Assembly (NCBI RefSeq): GCF_021654035.1
Contig: NZ_JAJPDW010000003.1
Location: 248,001-312,000, forward strand
Source: Microbacterium aurantiacum
GTDB lineage: Bacteria; Actinomycetota; Actinomycetes; Actinomycetales; Microbacteriaceae
Direction: 5' to 3'
Length of the DNA stretch: 64,000 bases
The notes under the pieces are model-generated. The model did no database searches, was not told the DNA's origin, and worked only from the letters and a program-made list of their open reading frames with translations. Below are positions 34,881 through 44,108 of the stretch, in pieces (the stretch's first letter is position 1; the number at the start of each line of letters is the position of its first letter). A program made the position numbers and the translations under genes.

Positions 34881-36515
34881 ATGAGCGCCCGCGACGAGGT
34901 CGACGACGCTTCCAGCCACGACCGCGAGGACGAGCCCGTGATCGCGGACGAGGGGATGGACGACCTCCTGACCGCATCCGGCGACGAGGCGGTGACACGA
35001 CGGGCGGGCTGGACGCGAGTGCTCCGGACCAACCGGCCGTTGTGGATCGTGGCCGCGGCGGCGATCGTCGCCCTGGTCGCAGGCCTTCTCATCGGCCGCT
35101 TCGTCGTGCCGGCGGACACGGCGACCGCCGACGCACCGGCCCCGGGTCTGGTCACGGTGCCGGTGGAATACGGCGTGCTGAGCAACGACGTGACGATCCG
35201 GGGCGACGTCGGGTATGCGGACGCGGTCGAGGTCACCATCGACACCGCCGCCCTCGGCGGCCCTGCCGTGGTCACCGGTGCCGTGCCCGAGACGGGGACG
35301 GAGTTGGAGGCCCTCTCGGTTGCGCTCGCCGTGGCGGGACGGCCCGTGATCGTCCTGCCCGGCGAGCTGCCCGCCTATCGGACGCTGGTGTACGGCATGT
35401 CGGGACCGGACGTGACCCAGTTCAAGCAGGCCATGGCCTCCGTCGGGATCGACGCCGGCGATCCGGCGTCGGATGTGTTCGACGCCGCCGCCGCTGCGGC
35501 GGTGACCGAGCTCTACTCGCGGATCGGGTACCCCGCACCGCCTCTGCCGGAGGGCGCGGCGGACGGACTGAATGCCGCTCAGGACGCGGTGGCCGCGGGA
35601 GAGCAGTCCGTCGCCGCGGCCGAGGCGGAGCTCGGTCGCGCATCGTCGGGACCGAGTGCGGTGGAGATCCGGCAGGCGGACAACGCCGTCGCCAGCGCGC
35701 ACCGGGCGCTCGAGAGTGCGCGCGCGGCGCGCCCGTCCCCGCCGGACGACTCTCCCGCCGCGGTCGCTCAGTGGCAGGCTTCCGTCGGAGACGCCGAGGA
35801 CGCCCTGGCGCTGGCGCAGCTGCAGCGGGATCAGCTGGGAGCGGGCTCGGACGTCTCGGCGCAGCGCGCGGCCGTCGATGCCGCGCGCGGTCAGCTCGCC
35901 GACGCGCGCGCGGCCCTCGAGCGCGCGCAGCAGGCCGCGCTTCCGACGCTCCCGTCCGGCGAGGTCCTCTACCTCACCGATCTCCCGCGCCGGGTGGACG
36001 CGGTGAACGTGGCGCGCGGTCAGGTTCTGCAGGGCGCTGCGATGGTGGTCTCGGGGGCCTCCACGACGATCGTGGGCGGCGTGGCGGCGGCGGACGCGTC
36101 ACTGCTGAGCGTCGGCGACATCGCCACCTTCGATCTTCCCGACGGTGGGCTCCACGAGGCGGAGGTCACGGCACTGACTCCGGGCGCGGATGCCGGCGCT
36201 CGCTGGACGGTCACCCTCGAGCCGGCGCCGCTTGATCCGGAACAGGCCGTCCAGGTGCAGGGGCGCAACGTCCGCGTGACCATTCCGGTCGGCGCCACGG
36301 GGGGAGACGTGCTGTTCGTCCCGATCGTGGCGCTCACGGCGGGGCCGGGCGGGGAATCCCGGGTCGAGGTCGTCGACGGCGACCCTCGCGACGGGGAGAA
36401 TGCGGACACGCGGCTGGTCGTGGTGGAGACGGGCTTGGCCGCGGGCGGCCAGGTGGAGGTGACCGCGACGGAAGGCGAGCTGGACGAGGGGGACCTCGTG
36501 GTGGTGGGGCGATGA
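34881..36515 (+). CDS. membrane-fusion (HlyD/MacA-like) protein with peptidoglycan-binding segment
   Basis: A 544-residue single-span protein: an acidic cytoplasmic N-terminus, a membrane helix at 54-74, then an extracytoplasmic part. A peptidoglycan-binding-domain-1-like segment lies at about 168-217 (YGMSGPDVTQFKQAMASVGI), a long Ala/Glu/Arg coiled coil at 228-352, and a beta-rich adaptor domain to the end. In Gram-positives such adaptors work with MacB-like ABC permeases and are thought to reach the wall. The stop overlaps the ATPase start by 4 nt, so the two are coupled. Confidence 0.87.
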   Translation: MSARDEVDDASSHDREDEPVIADEGMDDLLTASGDEAVTRRAGWTRVLRTNRPLWIVAAAAIVALVAGLLIGRFVVPADTATADAPAPGLVTVPVEYGVLSNDVTIRGDVGYADAVEVTIDTAALGGPAVVTGAVPETGTELEALSVALAVAGRPVIVLPGELPAYRTLVYGMSGPDVTQFKQAMASVGIDAGDPASDVFDAAAAAAVTELYSRIGYPAPPLPEGAADGLNAAQDAVAAGEQSVAAAEAELGRASSGPSAVEIRQADNAVASAHRALESARAARPSPPDDSPAAVAQWQASVGDAEDALALAQLQRDQLGAGSDVSAQRAAVDAARGQLADARAALERAQQAALPTLPSGEVLYLTDLPRRVDAVNVARGQVLQGAAMVVSGASTTIVGGVAAADASLLSVGDIATFDLPDGGLHEAEVTALTPGADAGARWTVTLEPAPLDPEQAVQVQGRNVRVTIPVGATGGDVLFVPIVALTAGPGGESRVEVVDGDPRDGENADTRLVVVETGLAAGGQVEVTATEGELDEGDLVVVGR

Positions 36516-37183
36516 GTCTGATCGAACTCCGCGACGTCACGCGCTCCTTCCCCGGCGTCCCCGAGGTCCAGGCTCTGAAGGCCGTCAATCTCACCGTCGA
36601 GGCGGGGGACTACGTCTCCATCGTCGGCCCGAGCGGCTCAGGAAAGTCCACGATGCTGAATCTGCTGGGGCTCCTGGATCGTCCGACGGTGGGGGAGTAC
36701 CGGATCGACGGGGTGGTGACCGGCGTCCTCGACGACGACCAGCGTGCCCGGGTGCGGGCGCAGTGGATCGGATTCGTCTTCCAGGCATTCCACCTCATGC
36801 CGCGCCGGACGGTGCTGGAGAACGTCATGATGCCGATGCTCTACAGCGGCGTGCCGCGCGAGGAGCGAGAAGGACGCGCGCGGGCGGTGCTGGAGCGGGT
36901 GGGTCTCGGGCATCGTGTCAGCTTCCATCCGCCGACCCTGTCCGGCGGGGAGCGGCAGCGCGTCGCGGTGGCACGGGCGGTGGTCAGCACGCCGCGCATC
37001 CTCCTCGCCGACGAACCGACCGGCAACCTCGACGAGGCGACGAGCGCGGAGGTGATGGAGCTGTTCGACGACCTCCGTGCCGACGGTCTCACCCTGGTGG
37101 TCATCACCCACGATCTCGCGGTCGCGGAGCGTGCCGAGCGGCGCGTGCGGATCTCCGACGGTCGCATCTCGGAGCTCGCATGA
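36512..37183 (+). CDS. MacB/LolD-type ABC transporter ATP-binding protein
   Basis: A 223-residue ATPase. It shows Walker A GPSGSGKST near residue 39, the Q-loop region GFVFQAFHLMPRRTVLENV, the signature LSGGERQRVAVARA, Walker B ILLADEPTGNLDE, and the switch histidine in VITHD. The PTGNLD sequence and short length are typical of the LolD/MacB/FtsE subgroup, which powers mechanotransmission rather than substrate passage. It overlaps the adaptor gene upstream and the permease gene downstream by 4 nt each, so the three form one coupled unit. Confidence 0.93.
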   Translation: MSLIELRDVTRSFPGVPEVQALKAVNLTVEAGDYVSIVGPSGSGKSTMLNLLGLLDRPTVGEYRIDGVVTGVLDDDQRARVRAQWIGFVFQAFHLMPRRTVLENVMMPMLYSGVPREEREGRARAVLERVGLGHRVSFHPPTLSGGERQRVAVARAVVSTPRILLADEPTGNLDEATSAEVMELFDDLRADGLTLVVITHDLAVAERAERRVRISDGRISELA

Positions 37184-38481
37184 TGCGCCTCCTTCCCCGT
37201 CGGCGGAGGTCGAGCACGGATGCCGCGCCCGAGCCCGTTCTGACAGCACCGGTCGCCCGGGCCGACCGCTTCACCTTCCAGGATCTCGTCGTGGAGGCCA
37301 CCGCCGACATCGGTTCGCGGCCGGCGCGGCTGATCATGACCGTCATCGGCACGGTCCTCGGAGTGGGGGCGCTCGTGGCGACCATCGGCTTCTCCCAGAC
37401 CGCGGCCACCCAGATCCAACGACAGTTCGACGCCGTCCGCGGCACCCAGGTGGTGGTGGCGCCCGGCAGCGCGCAGTCGCAGTCCGGGGACGCCGTCGCC
37501 ACCGCACGCCTGCCGTGGGACGCGGCCGAACGCGTGCAACGTCTCGTCGGCGTGGAGGCGGCGACGACGATCGCCGAGTTGGGGACCGAGGGCGAGGATG
37601 CGATCACCGCCGTCCCCGTGAACGATCCGGCAGCCCCCGCGGTGGCCTCGCCGCGGCTCGTGGCGGCGGGACCGGAGCTTCTGGACGTCCTCGGGGGCGA
37701 GCTCGTCACGGGCCGGATGTTCGACGGCGGGCACGAGATGCGCGGCGACCGGGTGGTGGTGCTCGGGGAGCGCGCCGCCGAGCGTCTGGGCGTGAACCGC
37801 GTGGACAGTCAGCCCTCCGTGTTCATCGGCGACACCGCGTACGCCGTGATGGGCATCTACGCCGGACTGCAATCGCGAGGGGAGCTGTCGGACGCCGTGG
37901 TCATGCCGGTGGGGACCGCACGCGTGGAGCGGGCCCTCGCGGCGCCCGGTGATCTCCAGATCCGGATCCTTCCGGGAACCGGCGCGCAGGTCGGCACGCA
38001 GGCGGCACTGACCCTGCTGCCGGACGGCCCCGATCGCCTGGAGGTGTCGGCCCCCGGCGCGGGGTCCGAGCTGGGGTCGAATGTCCAGGCCGACGTCAAC
38101 GTCATCTTCCTCATCCTCGGCGGCATCGTCCTCCTCGCCGGCGCGCTCGGTATCGCGAACGTCACGATGCTGAACGTCTCCGAGCGGGTGCCGGAGATCG
38201 GCCTCCGCCGCGCCCTCGGCGCGACCCGCCGCCAGATCGGCGCCCAGTTCGTCGTCGAGTCCGTCGTCATCGGCCTGCTGGGAGGTCTCGTCGGCGCGGC
38301 GCTCGCGGTCCTCGGCATCGTCGTATTCGCGCTGGCGCAGCAGTGGACACCCGTGGTCGACGGCCTGGTCGCCGTGGGCGGCATCGTGCTCGGGGCACTC
38401 GTCGGACTCGGAGCGGGATGGTTCCCCGCCCGGCGTGCATCGTCGATCGAGCCGGTGTCGGCGCTCCGCGGCGGAAACTGA
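37180..38481 (+). CDS. MacB/FtsX-family ABC permease
   Basis: A 433-residue permease with the type VII (MacB) layout. A first membrane helix lies at about 50-75 (LIMTVIGTVLGVGALVATIGFSQ), followed by a large extracytoplasmic domain of about 220 residues. Three helices follow near the C-terminus, with NVSERVPEIGLRRALGATRRQI as the coupling segment. Typical roles are export of peptides, antibiotics or lipoproteins, or signalling to wall enzymes. The ATG at 37180 overlaps the ATPase stop; a second ATG at 37183 is possible. Confidence 0.9.
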   Translation: MMRLLPRRRRSSTDAAPEPVLTAPVARADRFTFQDLVVEATADIGSRPARLIMTVIGTVLGVGALVATIGFSQTAATQIQRQFDAVRGTQVVVAPGSAQSQSGDAVATARLPWDAAERVQRLVGVEAATTIAELGTEGEDAITAVPVNDPAAPAVASPRLVAAGPELLDVLGGELVTGRMFDGGHEMRGDRVVVLGERAAERLGVNRVDSQPSVFIGDTAYAVMGIYAGLQSRGELSDAVVMPVGTARVERALAAPGDLQIRILPGTGAQVGTQAALTLLPDGPDRLEVSAPGAGSELGSNVQADVNVIFLILGGIVLLAGALGIANVTMLNVSERVPEIGLRRALGATRRQIGAQFVVESVVIGLLGGLVGAALAVLGIVVFALAQQWTPVVDGLVAVGGIVLGALVGLGAGWFPARRASSIEPVSALRGGN

Positions 38482-38506
38482 CCTTCCCTTGTCGGGACTG
38501 GTCGTC

Positions 38507-38512
38507 TAAACT
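38507..38512 (+). promoter_or_regulatory. -10 element of lipoprotein gene 2
   Basis: TAAACT sits directly upstream of the CebR-type palindrome, so the operator would cover the transcription start. GGACT and AGTCC flank the hexamer as a short inverted repeat. Confidence 0.5.
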
Positions 38513-38517
38513 AGTCC

Positions 38518-38531
38518 TGGGAGCGCTCCCA
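38518..38531. promoter_or_regulatory. CebR-type (LacI family) operator
   Basis: The perfect 14-bp palindrome TGGGAGCGCTCCCA is identical to the consensus operator of CebR, the cello-oligosaccharide-responsive LacI-family repressor of actinobacteria. It is the only copy I found in the window. It sits six bases after the TAAACT -10 hexamer and 41 nt before the ATG of lipoprotein 2, a placement expected for repression. Confidence 0.75.
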
Positions 38532-38572
38532 TGGGTGCCCACCCACGTCGGCTCGTCATCGAAGGAGATCCC

Positions 38573-39517
38573 ATGAGCTCGCAGAATCGATTCCGCGGGG
38601 CCATCGTGCTCGCCGGCATCCTGCTCCTGAGCGGATGCACGGCCACCACCGGAGGTGAGGAGCGGGCGGTCTCGCCGATCGATGAGTACCTGCTCGCGGC
38701 GGAGGGCACCGGGATGAGCGAGCAGGAGCGGCGCGAGGAGGGGAACGCGCGGCTTCTGGCGAGGGAGGAGGTCGTCGCCGAGTGCATGAAGGAACAGGGC
38801 TTCGACTACATCCCGGCGCCGCCCACCCGGCTCGGATTCGACTTCAACACGTGGGGATCGCCCGAGCTCGACGACCCCGCGTGGATCGAGCGGTGGGGAT
38901 ACGGGATCGTCGACGGACCCGATCAGGTGCAGGTCATGATCCCCGAGGACCCGAACGAGGCGATCGTCGACGGGCTCTCCGACTCAGAGCGCATCGCCTA
39001 CTACGAAGCGCTCGTCGGATCCATGGACGCGTTCGACGCGGACGGGGTGTACGACCCGAGCAAGGGCGGGTGCTTCGGCCAGGCCGAGATCGCCGACGCG
39101 GCCGATGATCCGCTCAGAGGCGACCGGTTTCGAGCCCTGAACGACGCGGTGATGGCCTTCTACACCCAGCTGAACGAGCAGCAGGACATCGTCGCGCTGA
39201 ATGCACGGTGGGCCGCCTGCATGGCCGACGAGGGCGAAGACGGCTTCACGTCTCCGCTGGACCCCGTCTCCGAGATCAACGTCTCCCTGCAGGAGCTGCT
39301 GAAGGCGGGCGGCGAGACGGCGTGGGACGACCCGCAGATCGAACGTCTCCGGGAGCGTGAGATCGCTCTGGCGCAGATTGATGCGCGCTGCCGGGAGTCG
39401 GTCGAATACCGCGCGACGGAGAAAGAGGTGAGGTTCGAGGAGGAGGAGCGGTTCGTCGCCGACAACCTGGCCGATCTCGAGGCCTACCGTGCCGCCGCCG
39501 AGGGCGCCGGCTCCTGA
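38573..39517 (+). CDS. four-cysteine lipoprotein 2, paralogue of the gene at 33878
   Basis: A 314-residue lipoprotein with lipobox LLLSGC (Cys22) and mature-domain cysteines Cys71 (ECMKEQGFDY), Cys167 (GCFGQ), Cys216 (WAACM) and Cys273 (ARCRES). These align one-for-one with lipoprotein 1. Further matches are WGYGIVDGPDQ, AYYEALVG and EREIALAQ. It has its own promoter with a CebR-type operator and a GAAGGAG ribosome site, so it is regulated separately from the transporter genes just upstream. Its stop abuts the convergent TIGR01777 stop. Function unknown; possible substrate, sensor or partner of the transporter. Confidence 0.87.
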   Translation: MSSQNRFRGAIVLAGILLLSGCTATTGGEERAVSPIDEYLLAAEGTGMSEQERREEGNARLLAREEVVAECMKEQGFDYIPAPPTRLGFDFNTWGSPELDDPAWIERWGYGIVDGPDQVQVMIPEDPNEAIVDGLSDSERIAYYEALVGSMDAFDADGVYDPSKGGCFGQAEIADAADDPLRGDRFRALNDAVMAFYTQLNEQQDIVALNARWAACMADEGEDGFTSPLDPVSEINVSLQELLKAGGETAWDDPQIERLREREIALAQIDARCRESVEYRATEKEVRFEEEERFVADNLADLEAYRAAAEGAGS

Positions 39518-40426
39518 TCAGCCGACCGCGGCGACGACCGCCTCCTCCACCGTGGGATGGGTGAAGCGGTAGCCGGAGTCCGACAGGACCGCGGGCGCGA
39601 CATCCGCATCGCAGGTCAGGAGTGCCTCCGTGGCGTCGCGCCCCAGTCCCAGCCGCAGCGCCCATTCCGGTGCACGGAGCACGAACGGGCGATTCATCCG
39701 GACGGCGAGGGCGAATCCCAGGTCGTTCGCGGTGGCCCGGGTCGGGCCGGTGAGGTTGACGGGACCGCTCAGCTTGGTGTCGAGGATGTGGAGGATCGCT
39801 CCGATCTCATCGTCCAGCGAGATCCACGGCCATGCCTGGGTGCCCCGCCCGATCGGGCCCCCGAGCCCGAGTCGTGTGAGCAGCATCAGGGGCTTGAGCA
39901 CACCGTCCCGATGGACGATGGGGGCGGTGCGCAGCAGGGCGACCCGTGCGCGGGGACCGGCACTCTGTGCGGCCGATTCCCACTCGCCGCAGACGTCCGC
40001 GAGGAAGGTCTCGCCCCGGGGGGAGGACTCGTCCAGACGCACCCCGGGGGCGGAACCGTAGTACCCGACGGCGGAGGCGCTGACGAAGGCCGGCGCATCG
40101 TCGCCGAGAGCCTTCACGGCACCCGCGATCGCCCGCGTCGGCGTAACCCGGGAGAACAGCAGGGTGTTCTTGTACCGCGGCGTCCAGGGGAAGCGACCGA
40201 TACTCGCGCCGTTGAGGCCGATGACGGCGTCGGCGCCGGCGAGGACATCGGGATCGAGGGAGTCGTCGTCGACGAGCCAGGACACCTCGTCGGGTCCGGA
40301 CACGGGTCGTCGCACAAGGGAGGTGACCCGGGCGCCACGGGCGATCAGCGCGGCGCGCAGTGCTCCGCCGATCAGTCCCGAGGCTCCGGCCACGACCACG
40401 TGGGAGAGCGGGCGGTCCTCAGGCAA
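39518..40426 (-). CDS. TIGR01777-family epimerase/SDR protein
   Basis: A 302-residue atypical SDR of the TIGR01777 family. It shows the nucleotide-binding GASGLIGGALRAALIARG near residue 14, VIGLNGASI(GRFPW) near 68, SASAVGYYGS near 117, and the C-terminal DUF1731 segment (RPFVLRAPEWALRLGLG). The activity of the family is not established. The TTG start at 40426 lies inside the end of osmC (8-nt overlap), so expression probably depends on osmC translation. ATG is absent nearby. Confidence 0.88.
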   Translation of the reverse strand: MPEDRPLSHVVVAGASGLIGGALRAALIARGARVTSLVRRPVSGPDEVSWLVDDDSLDPDVLAGADAVIGLNGASIGRFPWTPRYKNTLLFSRVTPTRAIAGAVKALGDDAPAFVSASAVGYYGSAPGVRLDESSPRGETFLADVCGEWESAAQSAGPRARVALLRTAPIVHRDGVLKPLMLLTRLGLGGPIGRGTQAWPWISLDDEIGAILHILDTKLSGPVNLTGPTRATANDLGFALAVRMNRPFVLRAPEWALRLGLGRDATEALLTCDADVAPAVLSDSGYRFTHPTVEEAVVAAVG

Positions 40427-40844
40427 GCGTCGCCTCGAGGGTGATCTCGATCCCGGCGAGCGCCTGGGAGACGGGGCACCCGGACTTCGCGTCCTCGGCG
40501 ATCCGGTCGAAGTCCTCCGCGGAGAGTCCGGGGACCACGGCGTTGACGTTCAGGTGGCTGCCGGAGATCCCGGTGCCCGGGACGAAGGTCACCGACGCGG
40601 TGGTCTCGATCGACTCCGGCGGGGTGCCGTTCTGGCCGAGGGCGTGGGAGAGGGCCATCGAGAAGCAGGACGCGTGGGCCGCGGCGATCAGTTCCTCGGG
40701 CGTGGTGACGGATGTGGAGCCCTCGCTGCGCGCCTTCCAGTTGACCGGGTAGGCGCCCAGTCCGGACGAGACGAAGGAGACCTCGCCGGAGCCTTCGGCG
40801 AGCGTGCCCTTCCACGACGTGGTGGCTTCGCTGGTGACGGTCAT
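40419..40844 (-). CDS. osmC: OsmC/Ohr-family peroxide reductase
   Basis: A 141-residue thiol peroxidase that reduces organic hydroperoxides. The two redox cysteines are Cys60 in AAHASCFSMAL and Cys123 in SGCPVSQAL, the OsmC rather than Ohr pattern. It overlaps the TIGR01777 gene by 8 nt. A TAGGCT-like hexamer lies about 50 nt upstream near 40895 on the minus strand. It lies next to a thioredoxin-like gene and a DUF4395 gene on the same strand, suggesting a small thiol-redox cluster. Confidence 0.92.
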   Translation of the reverse strand: MTVTSEATTSWKGTLAEGSGEVSFVSSGLGAYPVNWKARSEGSTSVTTPEELIAAAHASCFSMALSHALGQNGTPPESIETTASVTFVPGTGISGSHLNVNAVVPGLSAEDFDRIAEDAKSGCPVSQALAGIEITLEATLA

Positions 40845-40942
40845 GGCGACCTCCCTGTGCTGTGCGCCCGCGGATCGGGCGTCGTGCGGTCAGCCTAACG
40901 TCGCGGTCGCCCCGGCGCGCGGGCTTGCGCGCGGACGGGCTG

Positions 40943-41461
40943 TCAGGGAAGGCGGGGCCGCGCTCGTCCCACGAGGCCGGCGCGCTGGAGGACAAGATAC
41001 ATCTGACATCCCAGGCAAAGCCCGAAGACGGCGTTCAGGAACGCGGCGACGAACGCGGCCGCCGCGGCGGCGGTGAGGCCCCACGGAACCCCGGCGAGCT
41101 GCAGGAGGAGACCGGTGAGACTCACGACGAGACCGACGCCCTGGGCGAATCGAGGAGGCCGCGGATCTTCGCGCTCCGCCGGCGGTGACAGGCGCGGCGC
41201 GATCACCGTGCGGAAGAGGACGCCCCAGGGAGCGGTGCGCGGCGAGAGCACGCCCCACAGGAAGAGGAAGGCGATGGCGCCGAGGAGCAGGAACGCCGGA
41301 TCCTGCATCCGCTCGGACACACTCGCCGCCGGCAGCGCGGCCGACGAGGCGAGACCCGTCAGCGCGAGGAAGACGTCCACGAGAAGCAGGAGCGAGGTGA
41401 TCCCCGCGGCGACGCGCGGACCCCGAGGGTCGATCCCGTGCGCCGGCGAGCGCTCAGGCAT
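40943..41461 (-). CDS. DUF4395 membrane protein
   Basis: A 172-residue protein with four hydrophobic helices. The DUF4395 pattern is visible: IDPRGPRVAAGITSLLLL at the N-terminus, EDPRPPRFAQGVG near 97, and FLNAVFGLCLGCQMYL near 143, with a CxxC pair at the membrane face. DUF4395 proteins are often encoded next to thioredoxin-like proteins, as here: its start lies within the last codons of the thioredoxin gene (8-nt overlap). A role in moving reducing equivalents across the membrane is plausible but not shown. Confidence 0.85.
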   Translation of the reverse strand: MPERSPAHGIDPRGPRVAAGITSLLLLVDVFLALTGLASSAALPAASVSERMQDPAFLLLGAIAFLFLWGVLSPRTAPWGVLFRTVIAPRLSPPAEREDPRPPRFAQGVGLVVSLTGLLLQLAGVPWGLTAAAAAAFVAAFLNAVFGLCLGCQMYLVLQRAGLVGRARPRLP

Positions 41462-41891
41462 GGGCGGTCGCTCCGGTCAGACGCGTCAGCTCGAGGTCGA
41501 GCACCTCGCGTCCGGGGACGCCGCCGAGGCGGGTGCGGATCACGCCGTCACGGTCCAGCACCAGCGTCGTCGGCGTCTGCAGGACGTGGAAGTGGCGCGC
41601 GATGTCGGGCCGATGCGTCAGGTCGACATCGAGGTGGAGGACGCCGGGGTGCGCCGCGGCCGTCTGGGCCAGCATCCGGTGCACGCCGGGGCACCGCGTG
41701 CACATCTCGGTGGAGAACTGCAGGAGTGTCGCGGATTCGCCGAGCGACTCCGCGCCGAGGCGCCGGGGGTCGACGACCTCGTGCGACACGTCGCGGCGGA
41801 CGCGCTTCGGACGCCGCTGGATGTACGCGCCGACGCCGGCGGTCGCCCCGACCAGGACGACGAGACCGATGAGCGCACTGAGGGTGTCCAC
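41454..41891 (-). CDS. membrane-anchored thioredoxin-like protein
   Basis: A 145-residue protein with one N-terminal membrane helix (about 3-23) and a thioredoxin fold. The active-site motif is Cys64-Thr-Arg-Cys67, which replaces the usual CGPC. The cis-proline is in LQTPTTLVLDRDG. The open frame runs to 41975, but the GTG at 41891 places the helix at the start and has a TACGAT hexamer eight bases upstream. It overlaps the DUF4395 gene and is divergent from thyA across 76 nt. Confidence 0.83.
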   Translation of the reverse strand: MDTLSALIGLVVLVGATAGVGAYIQRRPKRVRRDVSHEVVDPRRLGAESLGESATLLQFSTEMCTRCPGVHRMLAQTAAAHPGVLHLDVDLTHRPDIARHFHVLQTPTTLVLDRDGVIRTRLGGVPGREVLDLELTRLTGATAHA

Positions 41892-41954
41892 GACAGGAGA
41901 TCGTATCCCGGCCGGAGAGGGTCGCGGCGTCTGTGGCGGGAGATGACGCCGGGG

Positions 41955-41960
41955 TATCGT
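41955..41960 (+). promoter_or_regulatory. thyA -10 element (leaderless geometry)
   Basis: TATCGT ends seven bases before the GTG at 41968. The hexamer overlaps the other candidate GTG at 41959, which argues against that start. Confidence 0.6.
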
Positions 41961-41967
41961 GACCGAT

Positions 41968-42773
<806 letters not shown>

Positions 42774-42777
<4 letters not shown>

Positions 42778-43304
42778 GCGACCCGTCCGCCCCGCGACCG
42801 CGCCTGGGACTGATCTGGGCGGAGGCCCGCGACCGCGTCATCGGCGACGCGGGAGGAATGCCGTGGCACGTCCCGGAGGATCTCGCCCGGTTCCGCCGGC
42901 TGACCACCGGGCATCCCGTCGTCATGGGCCGTCGCACATGGGAGTCCTTCCCGGAGCGCTTCCGTCCCCTTCCCTCGAGGACGAACATCGTCCTGACCGG
43001 AGACCGGGCGTTCTCGGCCGAGGGGGCCGTCGTCGCTTCGTCGATCGATGCCGCGCTCGCCGCGGCGGCGTCCGCGCCGGGGTCCGACCTCGTCTGGATC
43101 ATCGGCGGGGGCAGGCTGTACCGGGACACGATCGCGCGGGCCGATCTGCTCGAGGTCACCGAGCTCGACCTCGCCGTGGCCGGAGACACCCGGGCGCCCG
43201 AGCGGACCGGCTGGGCGCCGGTCGTCGCCGACCCCGAGACCGGCTGGCACACCTCGTCGGGCGGAGTCCGGTACCGCTTCCTGACCCTACGACGGGAGGG
43301 CTGA
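42774..43304 (+). CDS. folA: dihydrofolate reductase
   Basis: A 176-residue enzyme that regenerates tetrahydrofolate after the ThyA reaction. It has [27 protein letters not shown] near residue 10 (substrate and NADPH loop, with the catalytic acid in PEDL), GRRTWESFP near 50, [13 protein letters not shown], and [13 protein letters not shown] near 110. It starts with a GTG overlapping the thyA stop (GTGA), and the SDR gene starts one base after its stop, so three genes form one transcript. Confidence 0.96.
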
Positions 43305-43305
43305 C

Positions 43306-44067
43306 ATGCCGACCGCACTGATCACGGGCGCGAGCTCGGGCCTCGGCGCCGAATACGCCCGGCGGCTGGCGGCGCGCGGTGCCGACGTCGTGCTCGTCGC
43401 GCGCGACGGTGCCGCCCTCAACGCGCTCGCGGTCGACATCCGATCCCGGTTCGGAGTCCACGTCGAGGTGATCGTCGCAGACCTCCTCGACGCGGGAGCG
43501 CGCGCGGCCGTCGAGGACCGCCTGCGTGCGACGGAGGCGCCCGTCGAGGTGCTCGTCAACAACGCGGGGTTCGGTCTCCCCCTGGACTTCGAGCGGAACG
43601 ACATCGAGGCGGAGGCCGCCCACCTGGCCCTGCACGTGGAGGTTCCGATGCGTCTGATGCACGCCGCTCTCGAGGGCATGTGCGCGCGCGGGCGGGGGCG
43701 CATCCTCAACATCGCCTCGGTCGCCGCCTTCATCCCGCGGTCCACCTACGGCGCCGCCAAGGGGTGGCTCGTCAGCTTCAGTCGCTGGGCGAACGCGAGA
43801 TACGCCGCGCGCGGGGTCACCGTCACGGCGGTGTGCCCGGGGTTCACGCACACCGACTTCCATCGCCGCATGGGCCTGGAGGCGGGCGCCGAGGGCGTTC
43901 CCGCGGGCCTGTGGCTGAATGCGCCGTTCGTCGTCGACGCCTCGTTGCGCGACGCCGCGCGCGGGCGGGCGGTCAGCATCCCGTCGCTCCGATACCGGCT
44001 TCTGGTCGCGCTGACACGGGTCGTCCCGCCGACGATCGCGGCCCGCGTCGGCGAGCAGGGTCGCTGA
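43306..44067 (+). CDS. short-chain dehydrogenase/reductase
   Basis: A 253-residue classical SDR: TGASSGLGAEYARRLAARGADVVLVARD at the N-terminus, LVNNAGFG near 87, catalytic serine in NIASVAAF, and YGAAKGWL (YxxxK) near 147. The C-terminal GEQGR tail is short. The substrate is unknown; the family pattern resembles acyl-CoA or steroid-type reductases called DltE/YqjQ-like in databases. It is co-transcribed with thyA-folA (1-nt gap) and precedes dapA, which has its own promoter. Confidence 0.9.
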   Translation: MPTALITGASSGLGAEYARRLAARGADVVLVARDGAALNALAVDIRSRFGVHVEVIVADLLDAGARAAVEDRLRATEAPVEVLVNNAGFGLPLDFERNDIEAEAAHLALHVEVPMRLMHAALEGMCARGRGRILNIASVAAFIPRSTYGAAKGWLVSFSRWANARYAARGVTVTAVCPGFTHTDFHRRMGLEAGAEGVPAGLWLNAPFVVDASLRDAARGRAVSIPSLRYRLLVALTRVVPPTIAARVGEQGR

Positions 44068-44096
44068 GAGGGACGTGCGGGCCGGGTGAACCCCGA

Positions 44097-44102
44097 TACC
44101 CT
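44097..44102 (+). promoter_or_regulatory. dapA -10 element (leaderless geometry)
   Basis: TACCCT ends six bases before the dapA ATG at 44109. There is no room for a ribosome-binding site on a transcript starting at the expected position. Confidence 0.55.
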
Positions 44103-44108
44103 GAGAGC

